From Linyphia triangularis (Eukaryota > Arthropoda > Arachnida > Araneae > Linyphiidae), in contig OZ021729.1 in assembly GCA_963978545.1 (NCBI GenBank), positions 12,910,001-12,974,000 of the forward strand: a DNA stretch of 64,000 nucleotides, in the 5' to 3' direction. Below the pieces are notes generated by a model. It did no database searches. It was not told the origin of the DNA and saw only the letters and a list, made by a program, of their open reading frames with translations. Shown here in pieces: positions 1 through 11,790 of the stretch. Numbering within the stretch: the stretch's first letter is position 1; every line of letters starts with the position of its first letter. The position numbers were made by a program, and so were the translations under genes.

Positions 1-162
1 GCAAAGCAAAGATTAAGTTTTATTATCCCCATAATTTTGTTATAGTGCTACAAATTTAACTACATTTCTAGAAGAGAAAAATAGTAAATTATTTTATTAA
101 ACTGGAACTTTCCTCTTTCTCATTTAGTTCATTTAAAATATTGTGTCATTGTATTTAAAAAC
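1..162. other. AT-rich sequence, no feature seen
   Basis: Short AT-rich flank before the first dispersed repeat. No exon, repeat boundary or signal could be supported. If the CTR1 gene extends to the left, this would be intron. Confidence 0.4.
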
Positions 163-924
163 TAGGGGTGTGGAACATCGTACAACTTTCAATTTCTGTA
201 TGATATTCATCATTGCATTAAAATTTATGGTGTTATTTACCGTTTTCATATTTTCACTTATATAAATAAAATTGGACAGTTTGGTGATATTTTTGGCAAT
301 AACTTTTACATGGGCTTAAAAAAAGAACGCCAAGATAGTGAAATCGATGATATTATTCAATAGACATTACAATGTCCTTTCTTGTGTGTGTAACAGAGAA
401 AAATCAATCGTTGATGGGCGATGCTCAAGTGCAGAAAACTCTGTGTTAAAGACACTCATTTTTCAACTCTTTGCGCTTTTATTGCATCTCTACAGGAATT
501 TTGGAGAAGGGGATGTTTAGAACACCTGAAGAGGCATTACCTCAGTGATTTTGATCAAAATCATTGGAGCCGTTTTTTTACCAATAATTGAAAAACATTA
601 TTTTTTCTATGGTAGCTACCTTATGCGCATGCGCGATTTTGACGAAAACCTTAATGGTAGGTCTCATTGTCAACATTAACCCGCACACCAAATTTGAACA
701 TCCTAGATCTCAATGTGTTTGGGAGTTATGCTTTAGATATAATTTTATGCTGACCACAGACACACACTTTTTCTAGACATCGTATTAGAAATCAGGATGT
801 TCCAAAACGTGGAGAAATGCAAAAAAATAATAATAATTTTTATTTTTATTGATCAAATGCTATACTTTCAATACCCTATGTGTACATATGGGTAATTCAA
901 GGTTTTAAAAAAAAAAGAAAAAAG
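163..924 (+). repeat. Dispersed repeat, ACTAGGGG family, copy 1
   Basis: It begins with ACTAGGGGTGTGGAACATCG and ends near an A-rich tail after a segment containing GTTCCAAAACGTGGAGAAAT. The 5' part is shared with 11167-11790 and the 3' part with 48160-48366, all in the same orientation; a 20-bp fragment of the start also occurs near 20291. Two copies translate to similar short peptides around 590-700 and 11600-11700, but this is explained by nucleotide similarity alone. No transposase or RT is present. The class is unknown; the A-rich tail suggests a retroposon, but I cannot prove it. Confidence 0.6.
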
Positions 925-3761
925 TTATTACACTTTCAAAGCCTACATTAATTTTAATCTAGTTACTTCCATTTAATTATAATGTATTAATAATTCTTTA
1001 ATGAATAACATTACAGAGTTAATTTCTAGGTGTAATACTTTAAAGTATTTCATCCTGGTAATTTATTTTGTTCAAACAATTTTTTGACTCAGTGTATGGA
1101 AACTTTGATTTGCATTCAAATAAAATCTTTGTTTTTTAGGACAATGAAGTAATATGAATTTTTTAGTTTATAGTTGTTAAGTTTGTTTATAAATAGAAAG
1201 TTATTAAAATTATCCTAAGTTAGTATAATTGTTTTTCCAGTCCATGGACTACCATCTATGGATGGGCTATGAGTAAATTTTTGTTAGATAGCTAAAAGTT
1301 ATTTAACTTGTTAGAGTTTGCACATTAAAAGTTATAATTAAAGAATAAAATATTGTAATATTCATCATGCTTAGCATTTGTCCATGTCAACCATTTCTAT
1401 AAGACTGCAGTTTTAATATGGAATTGATTTTTCTTCATTATTTATACAGTTTCTTAAGTTTTATGATTTAAAATAGTCAGTTTTTAATACTGCCGGAATT
1501 AAACACTATTGATTCATATTTAGCTCATCCATCACATTTGCTCAATAGTTTTGTAACTGTAGTTATAGATATGCACCAACAAAAAGGGTATAAACAATCT
1601 GTAATTTTTGAAAATGTGTTAGGTCACTCATTTTGCATTCTTATTAAATAGAATTTCACTGATAGTTATTTGAAATGCATGCAAATGCAACTTTGAACAT
1701 AGTATTAGAGAAATATAATATGAAAAAAGTAGCTGCAATTTTTTGATATTATTTTTCTCTTTTTATGTTTAAAGTAGCATTTGAATACATAATAGTTAAT
1801 ACATAAATTGTACTCTTAAAAAGTAGCTGTTTACATGTTTTTTTTTTTTTTATTTTTTTATCTTCTATAAGCATAGTATTTTTCTAAGACAGCAATTGAT
1901 ATTAATCATAGATATAGTTTTTAAGTATCACTGAAAAGAAATTCAATTCACTATATGTGTGTAATTAAGAGTATATATAAAGGGATTTCAGGGCTATGGA
2001 TGTTTGGGCACCAACACTTTCTTTATTACTGCAAATTCATTGACAATAACTATTTGTATCAATTTTAGGTATCTATTTAAAATATATTTTAAAATGATAT
2101 AAATATGTGTAGAACTGTAGATTATTATTTATTTTCTAATGTATAATATTTTTAAATATTAATATTATAATATTTTGAAATTTCATGCATTTTAGTTTTT
2201 ATATCTATGATTTAGCCCATGCAAACAGTATTTATTAATATGGGTTCTTTAAAGCGGCTCAATTTATTCTGATTTAGAACTAATTTTAAAAAATGTGTTT
2301 TTCATGTTTCATTTCCCTATACATCTGTTTACTTTTTCTTTTTAACAGAAATCTCTTAGAGTTCAGGTAATTTGATTTTAAACATTAAGTATTTTAGTAA
2401 ATATATCATTTGGCTTTTACAAAGCACTCTTTATTAACATAGGTTCTTTGTAGTAGTTTAGTTTATTCTGATTAGTAGTAAATTTTTTATTTAAGAAAAT
2501 TGTTTTTTGATATTTTCATATTCATGTATGTTTGTTATTTTTCTTTCTTTCCTACACATCTTTCTTTTTTTGTCTCACAGAAGTTTTTTAGAGTTCAGGT
2601 AATTTGCTTTTAAGCATTTCTTCACCACTCAAAAATAATGTATGCTTAATATATTTAAAGGTTAATTTATTCACAAATTTACATATAAGCTTCAGCCAAA
2701 ACCCCATTAACGCAAAATTGCTTAACATAAAGTCCCATTTAATGCGAGGTAAAAGCAGGTCTCCGTACTTAAAACTTAACATTAATTTATTTGTTTAACA
2801 TTAAATTCATTTAACTCAAATAATTTTGGTGGTCCCTTCAACTTCCCGTTAACAAGGTTTGACTGTAATATATTTTAAAAATGGTCTTGATTTTCCTACT
2901 TCATATTTTAGAAAACAATATCAAAATTTTGTTAATAATATTTTTTAATTAATTCTAATTTAAGTTTTTATTACCACACAAAAACTTGCAGCATTTCATT
3001 GAGTTTAATTTAACATGAAAATTCATCAATTTCTTGAAAATATGTTATACCATTCACCATTACATTCATAAAATTCATTTATGATACAAAATAGTTATGT
3101 TGTTCAAATGACCTAGCACCACACATTTCATTTTAAGTTAAACTGAATGCTTTCAAATCATCTATGACGTAATTTAATAGTATTTTTAATTAGTCAATTT
3201 AAATAAGTAAAAAGTAACTCTTTTTAGTATGAGCTGATGTATAACGTAGTACATCCAAAATGTCTTTTAGACAATTTCTTATGAATCATTCTATTTTATA
3301 CATTCTTTTGAATCATTGCATAGCGTTTTATTGAGTAAAATTGCACAATTTTTCCTCATTATTTATATTCACTATTTATGTCATCATTATACATGTAATT
3401 ACATTTTATATATACTAGTTGAAAAATTAATATATCATGTTTCTACTTGAATCGATGAGTACTTAATTTTAACCACTTGGTAAATTGCTGAATTTAACGT
3501 TTAATACAATGCTTTCGTTAAATTATTGCAATATAATTTACCTCATTTCCACTTGGTCGTTCAAACTTAAAAACCAAACAACTTTGTACTTTTAGCCGAA
3601 ATTGGATTGATGAGTATTTAATTGTAAAGCTTAGTTATATTGTTGATTTTGATGTTTAATACAATACTTTCCTGCTTCCAATTCAAATTGTATTTTTACT
3701 CACAGATCTTTGTTTCCCCGCCTTAATGAATTACTAAAAGCTTATTTTATTATCTTAACAG
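924..3761 (+). other. Probable CTR1 intron, AT-rich
   Basis: Apart from the duplicated block at 2215-2610, no coding exon or element end could be recognised. It precedes the AG acceptor at 3760-3761 of the CTR1 last exon, so at least its right part should be intron. Earlier CTR1 exons (Met-rich N-terminus, first membrane helix) were not found and probably lie left of the window. Confidence 0.45.
2215..2610 (+). repeat. Tandem duplication of about 232 bp, each copy with a possible 18-nt microexon
   Basis: Two adjacent blocks share the order: a TTATTAA..GGTTCTTT segment, a TTTATTCTGATT segment, a pyrimidine tract, AG, an 18-nt segment ending TAGAGTTCAG, then GTAATTTG. The candidate microexons are 2349-2366 and 2581-2598. 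Both are flanked by AG and GT, and both lack a stop in the phase needed to join the CTR1 last exon. Lying upstream of that exon on the same strand, they could be alternative microexons of CTR1 or a decayed intronic duplication. Confidence 0.4.
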
Positions 3762-3963
3762 AAATCGAATGCTGAGCTGGCCGCACTTGTTACAGACCTT
3801 TCTTCATGTAGTACAAATGGTTCTCAGTTACTTCCTTATGCTAATATTCATGACTTTCAACGTTTGGCTTTGTTTGGGAGTTATCCTGGGAGCAGGATTC
3901 GGGTACTTCTTATTCGGATGGAGGAAAGCGACGGTTGTGGACATAACGGAGCATTGCCACTGA
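3762..3963 (+). CDS. High-affinity copper transporter CTR1, last exon (partial gene)
   Basis: This is the C-terminal exon of a CTR/SLC31 copper importer, a homotrimeric plasma-membrane channel for Cu(I). It follows a TATCTTAACAG acceptor; the first base completes a codon and the frame then runs AAT CGA ATG to the TGA at 3961-3963. It encodes the end of the cytosolic loop and transmembrane helices 2 and 3. Diagnostic features are the MxxxM selectivity motif in YFLMLIFM, the GxxxG packing motif in [10 protein letters not shown], and the terminal HCH copper-binding motif. The upstream exons are not in view. The exon is open with no lesions. A lone retrocopy is unlikely because a splice acceptor is present. 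Confidence 0.92.
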
Positions 3964-4179
3964 AATTATATGAGTACTTAGGATACATGATTTACTCATG
4001 AATGTATTCTTCTTTTGCATTGTACATTGAGTTTTACAGAAAGATGCAAATCTTAAATTGATGGGACGTTTATGTATATAGTGGCTGTAATTAATAAGGT
4101 GTTTGAATTCTAAAAAAATGTGTACATTGGTAAATTTACACGCGTACATATTTAGTTTTAAACATTTACCCACCTCTAA

Positions 4180-4597
4180 CAGGGTTCCCACGGTCATTGA
4201 AAGTCATTAAAAGTGCTTAAAATTTTTTCACTTATTTTCAAGGCCTTGAAAGTGCTTGAAAATGCTTAGAGGTGCTTAAAAGTCCTTGAAAATGCTTAGA
4301 GGTCCTTAAAAGTCCTTAATTTGTGCGGATGTTGTGTACCCAACTGCAAAAGTTATAAAATTACAACTCGGACTAGCTATCCGTGCGTGACCGCCATTTA
4401 TTTGCACTATATCGGAATTTTCTGTCATATTTGTATTACATATCCACCAACTTGTAATTTTTTTGGTAGAACATACTTTATTAAAAAGTTATATACAGAC
4501 ATAATGCCTTAAAACAAATTTTGAATGGTCCTTAAAAACATTAATTAGGTCCTTAAAAGTCATTGAATTTCATTCTGTGATTTGAGTGGGAACCCTG
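4180..4597. mobile_element. MITE with CAGGGTTCCCAC inverted ends
   Basis: It starts CAGGGTTCCCAC and ends GTGGGAACCCTG, a perfect 12-bp terminal inverted repeat. Both sides are flanked by TCTAA (4175-4179 and 4598-4602), an apparent 5-bp target duplication. The interior is made of repeated AAGTCCTTGAAAATGCTTA-like units and has no transposase. A longer diverged relative with the same start lies at 51442-52491. Confidence 0.75.
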
Positions 4598-5115
4598 TCT
4601 AATGTACAAAATTACAATTGTAGTTTGTAAATTTGCCACTGTACATTGTTTATTTTTAGCATATAGAAAATGATGTTCTGAGGGTTGATGATACAAAAAT
4701 ATATTTGGATTGGAGTATGGACCAAAAATAGCTACATTTGAGGGAAATTATTAGTTGGTTTTGATGAAGGAAATGTAATGCAGATTTTCATAGAATATTT
4801 TATGTCACATGGAAAAGTGCCAGAACTTAAAAATTTAAATTTTGTTTTACATCTTTAAAGTTATTCTATCGATTACAATGATTGGAGTATTACTATTTTA
4901 CTCTATTTTCAAAAATTTAAATTTGGTACCTGTGGTTTTTCCATGTGATACACTATATTCAAGACCTGCATATTTCACCACATCTGTAAATAGATTTAGG
5001 AAAAGAAATAGTACTGTCAAATATTGATTTTTTTTCTTCTCCCTATTGTACTTCTTTCAGCAAGATTCCTTAAATGAAGTTGCTTGAATTAACTTGTGTT
5101 TGCAAAAGAGTAGAC

Positions 5116-5657
5116 CAGTGGTCTCCAAACTTTAAAAGATTGGGTATATTTCTAGAAAGCTGATTAACTGTGACCCACTTTTTTCACTACACCATCTTTC
5201 CAATCATTAAGCAAATATTTTGAATTATATTCAATGTTGCTTTTGATTAACCATAAAAGAATTTATTCAAATTGTAATTAAAAAAATTACTCAAAATATT
5301 GAACTTACTTAGTGTATCTAAGTTACTAAAAATAATTAAATTAGTAAAAATTACTAAATACATCTTAAATTCTTAAAAATACTTTACTCCGTTTTATATG
5401 GTTTAAGAGAATTAACTATTCAATATCAACTTTTAAATAGCCTTTTAGTTTCAAATATTCAAAAACTATGAAAAAACAATTTTGTTTTTAAATGGCTGTG
5501 TCTCATAAAATGACCACCCATGCAATTGCTTATTAACATTTCCTATTTTTCGACATTTCGTAAGACTTCCAATTTTTATGTGAAAATCTAACTAATTTAA
5601 AAACTATTTCCAAGTCACCAAAAATTAGTTCAAGACTCACAGTTTGGAAAACCACTA
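5116..5657. mobile_element. hAT-like MITE, degenerate
   Basis: The left end CAGTGGTCTCCAAACTTT and the right end CAGTTTGGAAAACCACTA are imperfect inverted repeats of the type common in hAT elements. There is no coding capacity. I found no clear 8-bp target duplication. A related fragment lies around 61500-62222. Confidence 0.5.
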
Positions 5658-5728
5658 ATCTAAATCATAGTTTGAGATTGAAATCTTAACTTCCTGTTAG
5701 TAATGAATTTAGTTTTATAAGTTCATAT

Positions 5729-6238
5729 TAGGGATGCACCGAATATTCGGCCATTAAACCGAATATCTAAATATTCCGTGGCCGAATACTTTTTTCTATT
5801 TGTTGCCAATTTATTATTATTTCAGAATAGCACTCTCTGTAGACATATGATTTTATTTTTTTATACAATATTTAAAAAAATTCAAAACTTATATGGTGCA
5901 TCCACAGCAATTTTAAGATTTTTTTATATATGAAATTCAGTGGACGCATAAATTTGCCTATGACATAAGATGTGTACTTTTGAATAGTTTTAAAGATATG
6001 AGAACAATTATTTTTATCATGTAACCTACCTTTCCGTGCCATCACAATTGTCATTAATGAAAATCATCTATGTTTTTATAACATAAAATGATCCTAATTT
6101 CTATTATAAGTTGTAATGAAGACAAGTTTTATAAGAAACAATACATCAGATATTCGGTCTGCCGAATACTCTATATTTGGCTTGTCCATTGGCCGAATAT
6201 TCGTTTTCCAGCCAAAATCACTATTCGGTGCATCCCTG
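5729..6238. mobile_element. hAT-type MITE with 8-bp target duplication
   Basis: Inverted ends TAGGGATGCACCGAATATTC and the reverse of CAGGGATGCACCGAATAGTG bound a 510-bp element. The flanks GTTCATAT (5721-5728) and GTTTATAT (6239-6246) form an 8-bp duplication with one mismatch, as expected for hAT. Internal CCGAATATTCGG palindromes occur near both ends. There is no transposase, so it is non-autonomous. Confidence 0.85.
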
Positions 6239-8117
6239 GTTTATATATCCATTGGTCTCTAAACACCTCTTTAGTTATGGCCTCCTTGTATTATCTTCTA
6301 GAATCTCCAACAATTGTGATGAGAATTTTGTTTGTGTAGATGAAATATTTTAAAATTATATGAAATTATAGGAATTATGATTTATATGGTTATATATTAA
6401 ATGAAAGCACTGTACTGTTGCAAACCAGAGTATCTTCATAAAAAATTAAAAATTATCTTAAAGCTTCTATTTTGTTCAAAATGTACTTGTTTATATATTG
6501 CATAAAAAATTGTTTTTTAAGTTATGCTGTAAAAGTCATGATTTGTTATAGACTGAAAGTGAAAAGAAATTTTGTTTTCTTTTCTGCAAAATTATTTGAA
6601 TGGGGTGGATATACATTTTTTTTTTTTTACTAGGAAACGATTCATGTGATGTTTTAAAGGCAGAGGAAGTAATCTGATATACATTTATTTTTGTCCTTCT
6701 TGGAAAAATTGAAATTGTAAGGGTGTGTGTTTGTGGTCTTTGTTTCGATTCAAATAAGTTGGTGTTCCAAATTTACTTATATATCCATAAAGTTTTTAAA
6801 TCAAACCTAACAATTCAAGTAAAACTATTGTTTCAATTATATTTATACTTCATTTAAAATTATTGCTTGCTGTTTTTATTGATATAAATTGAATTTTGTG
6901 CCAAATTAGAATTACTTTGAATAATATGCTTTCTAGCAAGTTCTTATATTAAGGAGACAAATTTTGCCATTTCCAGAAAAGCTATCCAGGTTTAAATTTT
7001 TACAGCTTTTTGTTTGCTATTTCTTAATTTATCTTTTAAGTATTTTTAATATTGAAGCATTTTAAAAGGGTTCTAATTTAATTATTTATTATTATTGTTG
7101 CTCAAACGAGCTCGTTTTCCAACTTTTCGTACAAATGGAAACAACTCTCTGTGTACTTATATTTTCAATACTTTACGTTTATTATTTTAACGTTTGCAAG
7201 TAACTTTTATTACTATTATGGAGAACTACCACTTAAACATACCAATCCTACGATTTCAAAAAAAAAAAATTTAAATTGAGTACTCTTGACTTATTTTTAT
7301 AAATTAAATTTATGTGTCATGCAAGTGTTTTTTTTTTCTGTTCATACTTTTGTTTTAAAAATCATTGGCATTTTAATGCTAGCTCTCTTTTTAACTAGCT
7401 TGGTGTATAGATATACAAGCTGTGTGTATTGTTGGAATTTCTTGTGTGTGTTTTTTATGAGCGGAGGACATTTATCCTTGTTTAATTTAATCTAATATCA
7501 GTGTTTTTATTAAAGCAACAAAATTTCTGAAGCATGTTTCATAGGTTCTTAAATTGAAAGGAAATGTGTATGTATTCCAACTCTTTCTGTTTAATCAAGT
7601 GCTATAAACATTATAAAAGCAATTTAACATTGATGTTCTTTTGCTTCGATCTACATATTGGCAGAAGACTCAATACCCTTGCATGATAAAGATTATAGGT
7701 TCTAATCTCTGACAGGCTTGGATATTTTGTGTGGTTTTGTAATCCATGTTTAAGCTGCTTGCTAACTGTTATTGTATCACTAAGTATACAAACTGGACTT
7801 TTGTTATTAAAGTAAAAGAAAAAAATCTATATATTTTTTTTAAGATATTGAAATGAATATCAATATCACAATTTAACACTGATATTTAGCACTTTACAAC
7901 GTTTCTTAATGTGGAAATTGTAGACTTACATTAACTGATGACAAATATATTGTTTTAATGTTATTGTATATCTGGGAACTGTCATAAATGTTATTTTCAT
8001 CATTCTGTGAGGCAGTTTACCTTCAGTGTACACATTTAATGTATATTAAAAAATTATGTTGATATATATTGCAATTTTCTTGCTTTAATGTACTACTTTG
8101 TGCCACTTTTTATGCAA

Positions 8118-8123
8118 AATAAA
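8118..8123 (+). terminator. Polyadenylation signal AATAAA
   Basis: A canonical hexamer followed about 15-30 nt later by GT-rich sequence. It is the best candidate end for the CTR1 transcript; assignment is by position and strand only. Confidence 0.4.
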
Positions 8124-8140
8124 GCTATTATTGAATAGGT

Positions 8141-9455
8141 TTATTTGGCTTTTCCAGAAATATGATGAAATCTGTTCACACATTAAAGTTTCAGTGAAGT
8201 TATAGATGGTTTCAAGATGATCATTAACAATGAAATTGTGAAAATGGAATCGTCAATAAAAGCAGGGATTCTAACAATGCTATTAAATTATCTGAGGAAT
8301 ATTGATAAATTGTTTGAATTTCAAAATTTTAATCTATTAATATGTAAAAATATGGATAGATATTAACTAAAAACTTAATCTATTGAAGCAATTTTTTTTT
8401 CTACGAGTACCTTGGCAATTAAAAAATTCATCTTATTTTTTTACATTAATGTAGAAAGATAAGAAGTTACAAATGCCACACATGTACAATATGTCAAATA
8501 AAGGGTCTCTTCAAAACAAGTTTTCATACCAAAAGTTAGAAATGGAAGTATGTACTAAAAATTACTACCAGAAGTCAATCGGTCTCTTATTCCTAAACTA
8601 TTAGTGCTACAAACATGGTAGCATATATCTATATGAAGGTGTCTATAATACTGGTGGGATTACATAAAATTCAACCAGATGTACTTTTAATTTTGACTGT
8701 GGGAAGTTCACACTCTTGGCTGCAAATAAGTAAATTGGATTATTATTTATATATGTAAATGACAAATTCACCAGCGCCAAATTCCCCAACGACGTCATTT
8801 CTGTTTATGAAAAATTCAAATTTGCAGGGTTTTTGTTACATGTCAATCTCAAAAGGTGGAGATCTCAGTCAGTGGGTTCCATGAGAAACAAGTAAAATTT
8901 CATTTTGTATGGATCGATATACGTATGTTCTTTATAAGGCACTTGCTCATTGCAGAACTAAACCACCTGCATTGGTACTTTTGACTTGATACAGCCTCAG
9001 AGTTGAAAGAATTTTCTATGGAAAATCATCAAAGAATGGTCAAAAATAACTTCAACAACAAGCCAGAATACTTTATCCCTCTTACTTGCCTCTCCTGTTG
9101 ACTATCTCTATGAAAGTGTAATTCTGATTTGTCTATTTACCCGATTTCTGGAAAGTTACCCACCTTGCACCAACTTGAAAAATCACCAATTTAACATTTG
9201 GAAGTTAACATTGGACTGGACAGTGTGAGAGATCCAAGAGAAAAGGAGTGAATTCCAACACATTCTCTACTTCTTGTGCAAAGCAAAGTTTGTAGGTAGA
9301 TAAAAATGCATTAAGGTCAAAATCTTTCGGCTTGGCTTTCAGGCCTTTATTTTAATCAGTGGTGGCCCGTGCAGTACTGCCGGGCTGCATCTAAATTTTG
9401 TTAGTTCAAAACTTAAATGATATATTTTAAATTTTTTAAAATGAAGATCCAATTT
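8141..9455. other. No gene recognised
   Basis: Non-coding sequence. A moderately GC-richer part (about 8480-9350) might be a decayed repeat, but I could not match it to a family. The sequence CAGTGGTGGCCCGTGCAG near 9359 resembles a hAT end without a partner. Confidence 0.35.
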
Positions 9456-9812
9456 CTATGATAAACGGCAACCTTCTTGCCTGAATAATTCATGAGAAAA
9501 AAAAACAGCTTCCAATCTAAGTGATCTTCCTCCGAACAGCTGCTGTGTGTTCCTTAAACGCGTTTCGGGCTGCGACGTTGCCATGGTAACCAATGAAAAG
9601 CAATAGAGCCTTCCCTCAACGTAACATATAGCGGCGCTGCCGATCAAGAATCTGTTCTATCTTCGGCTGCCCTTGAGAATTCGAAGAGCTGATTGGTTTT
9701 GCTTGAAAATCAGTTCTGTGAAAGGGAAAGTAAACGGTCTCTAAAAATCGACTGCCATTTTGAAACATTGAGGAGCTTGTTTCAACCCTGCATTAAAGTA
9801 AAAGCAAGGTAT
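9456..9812 (+). promoter_or_regulatory. Possible CpG-richer promoter and non-coding first exon
   Basis: This stretch is clearly richer in CG dinucleotides than its AT-rich surroundings. It contains CCAAT-type boxes (ACCAATG near 9588, GATTGG near 9690) and ends in a possible exon with the donor GCAAG|GTATGA near 9808. The next downstream gene on this strand is Met, whose first visible exon starts at a splice acceptor (52757-52758). A distant 5' non-coding exon is therefore needed, and this is a candidate. That link is inference. Confidence 0.3.
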
Positions 9813-10000
9813 GAACTTTTCCGTGTTTATTTTTAAATATTGTTTTGTTGTCCATTTTTGATTGTGTGGGATATAGTGGATTATACAAAAGGTAGCTCTT
9901 TGATAAGACGCTTCGTACAATTACTCATCAAAGCAGTATTGTTTTTAAGTAAACAAGATAAGAACTTGCATTTAGAGGCCAAAACGAGAAATGTGTTGTG

Positions 10001-10033
<33 letters not shown>

Positions 10034-11166
10034 AAACTATACAGAATGATTTGATTAATTGTTCTTATATTATAAGGGTATGTTATAAATGTTTGTATTT
10101 TGTACAAATTGAAACGAAGCTTCGATTTGAATATTAAAGAATTTGCCTTCATTTTTTGTGGTGTACTCACTTGAAATATCGCAAAAGTAGGTCAAATATG
10201 TGTTTATAGCTTTTCTGATTTTAAATAATCTCTAGATAGAATTTGTGCAAGGTAATGGTATCATCCGAAGGCTAGTTATTTTATTAGTTTAAAGTACTAT
10301 TTTGTTCTGAAAATAAATTTGAAAAGTTTAAACTCATTATCTAAAAATTCGTGTTTTTGGGTCGTGAAACTTCTTTTAAGCAGTGATAACTGAAAGTTTG
10401 ATATAATCTTTTTGAAAAATGATTAGAGAATTAAAATCTGTATTAACTATTGGACGTTTTGAACCTCAGTCAAATTGATTGGAAAAGAAAATGAATTTTG
10501 CTAGATTTTTAAATGAATAGTTTTTAGAAAAATTGCGATTTTTTCTACTTTTATTGTTAAAAAAGTTCTATTAAAAAAAAAACTGAATATTCTAGAAACT
10601 TAGATAGAGGTTCAAAACATTAAGAATGATATTACGAACAATTTCCAACCATAATTTGTTTTCTTATCCCCATGAAACTCGAGTGATTGTTCAAAAATAT
10701 GCTAATTATAAAGAGTTAAATGTTAATTAAATTTTTAATAAAACTGATTTTTTTTCCATTTAAACATCATTACTAATTATGTACTTTTAAGTGCAAAAAA
10801 AAAAAAATCGTTTTTGAAAATGATAATTTAAAAAAAAAAGTTCAAGTGTGATTGTACATGATTGTGGAAAGTGTGTGTGTATGGTTGAGGGGCAGTTTTT
10901 TTTAATCTTATTGTTATTATATAAAATAAGTTATTCTTTTTCTTGGTTTTGTAATTTTTACTTTTCTTACGATCGGCCGAATTATCCACCACGACTGTCC
11001 GTTAGAACATACCTTGAAATATATCAAGGATATAAAATGATACGCTTTCATTCAAAGAGGAGGATAGAGGCAGTGGCATAACTGACGGGCCAGAGCACTC
11101 AGCAAGGACCGTAATATGAGAGGGTCCGAGGCTGCAAAAGTGGACCCAGCTATGCAAGGAAAACTA
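9813..11166. other. No gene recognised
   Basis: AT-rich non-coding sequence containing the poly-T tract. Open frames here are short and lack family features. Confidence 0.4.
10002..10027. repeat. Poly-T tract
   Basis: An uninterrupted run of about 26 T, possibly the tail of a minus-strand retroposon; no body was identified. Confidence 0.8.
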
Positions 11167-11790
11167 GGGGTGTGGAACATCGCACAACTTTCAATTACAC
11201 TATGATACTGACGTGGATTTGTGTCATTTACCGTTTGTATATTTTCATCCTTCATTTAAAATAAAATTACCAGTTTGACGATATTTTTTGCGATAATTCA
11301 CGTATGTTTTTTGTTTTTTTTTAAATGCTAAAATGGTGATTTTGGCGATATACTTTTCGATAATCCTTATATTATCCTTTATTATAAGCGAAACTGAGAG
11401 AAGAAGAAAAAACGATCGCTGATGAGGTATGCTTAAGGAAAGAGAACTCTGTGTGTTGAAGGCATTCATTTTTCAACTTTTTACGCCATTAAAGCATTTT
11501 TACTGAAATTTCGGAGATGGGGATGTTTAGGAACCCCTTAAGAGGCATTACCACAGCGATTTTTATCAAAATCGTTGGAGCCGTTTTTCAGCAATCATTG
11601 AAAAACATGATTTTTTCCATGGCAGCTACCTTATGCGCATGTGCGATTTTGACGAAAACCTTAATGATAGGTCCTATGGCATCCATTAACCCTCATACCA
11701 AATTTGAACATCGAAGGTCAATTTGTTCGAGAGTCATGCTGACCATATACAGGGACGACGCGAAAGGGGTGTCTCGCACCCCCAAAGTTT
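11167..11790 (+). repeat. Dispersed repeat, ACTAGGGG family, copy 2
   Basis: It starts ACTAGGGGTGTGGAACATCG and parallels copy 1 (163-780) through the segment with GACGAAAACCTTAATG. It diverges after GCTGACCATATA near 11750, so its 3' end is replaced or truncated. The small open frame at 11517-11801 lies inside it and has no recognisable domain. Confidence 0.6.

Larger units (their letters stand above)
3964..8140 (+). other. Probable CTR1 3' UTR and downstream region with inserted MITEs
   Basis: No other host exon is visible here. The first convincing polyadenylation signal on this strand is AATAAA at 8118-8123, followed by a GT-rich stretch, so a long 3' UTR is possible. MITE-like elements at 4180-4597, about 5116-5657 and 5729-6238 interrupt it. 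Earlier polyadenylation is equally possible, and transcript data would decide. Confidence 0.35.

Noticed and set aside
8480..9350. Possible decayed retrocopy or gene
   Set aside because: Slightly richer composition but no frame, domain or boundary could be identified.
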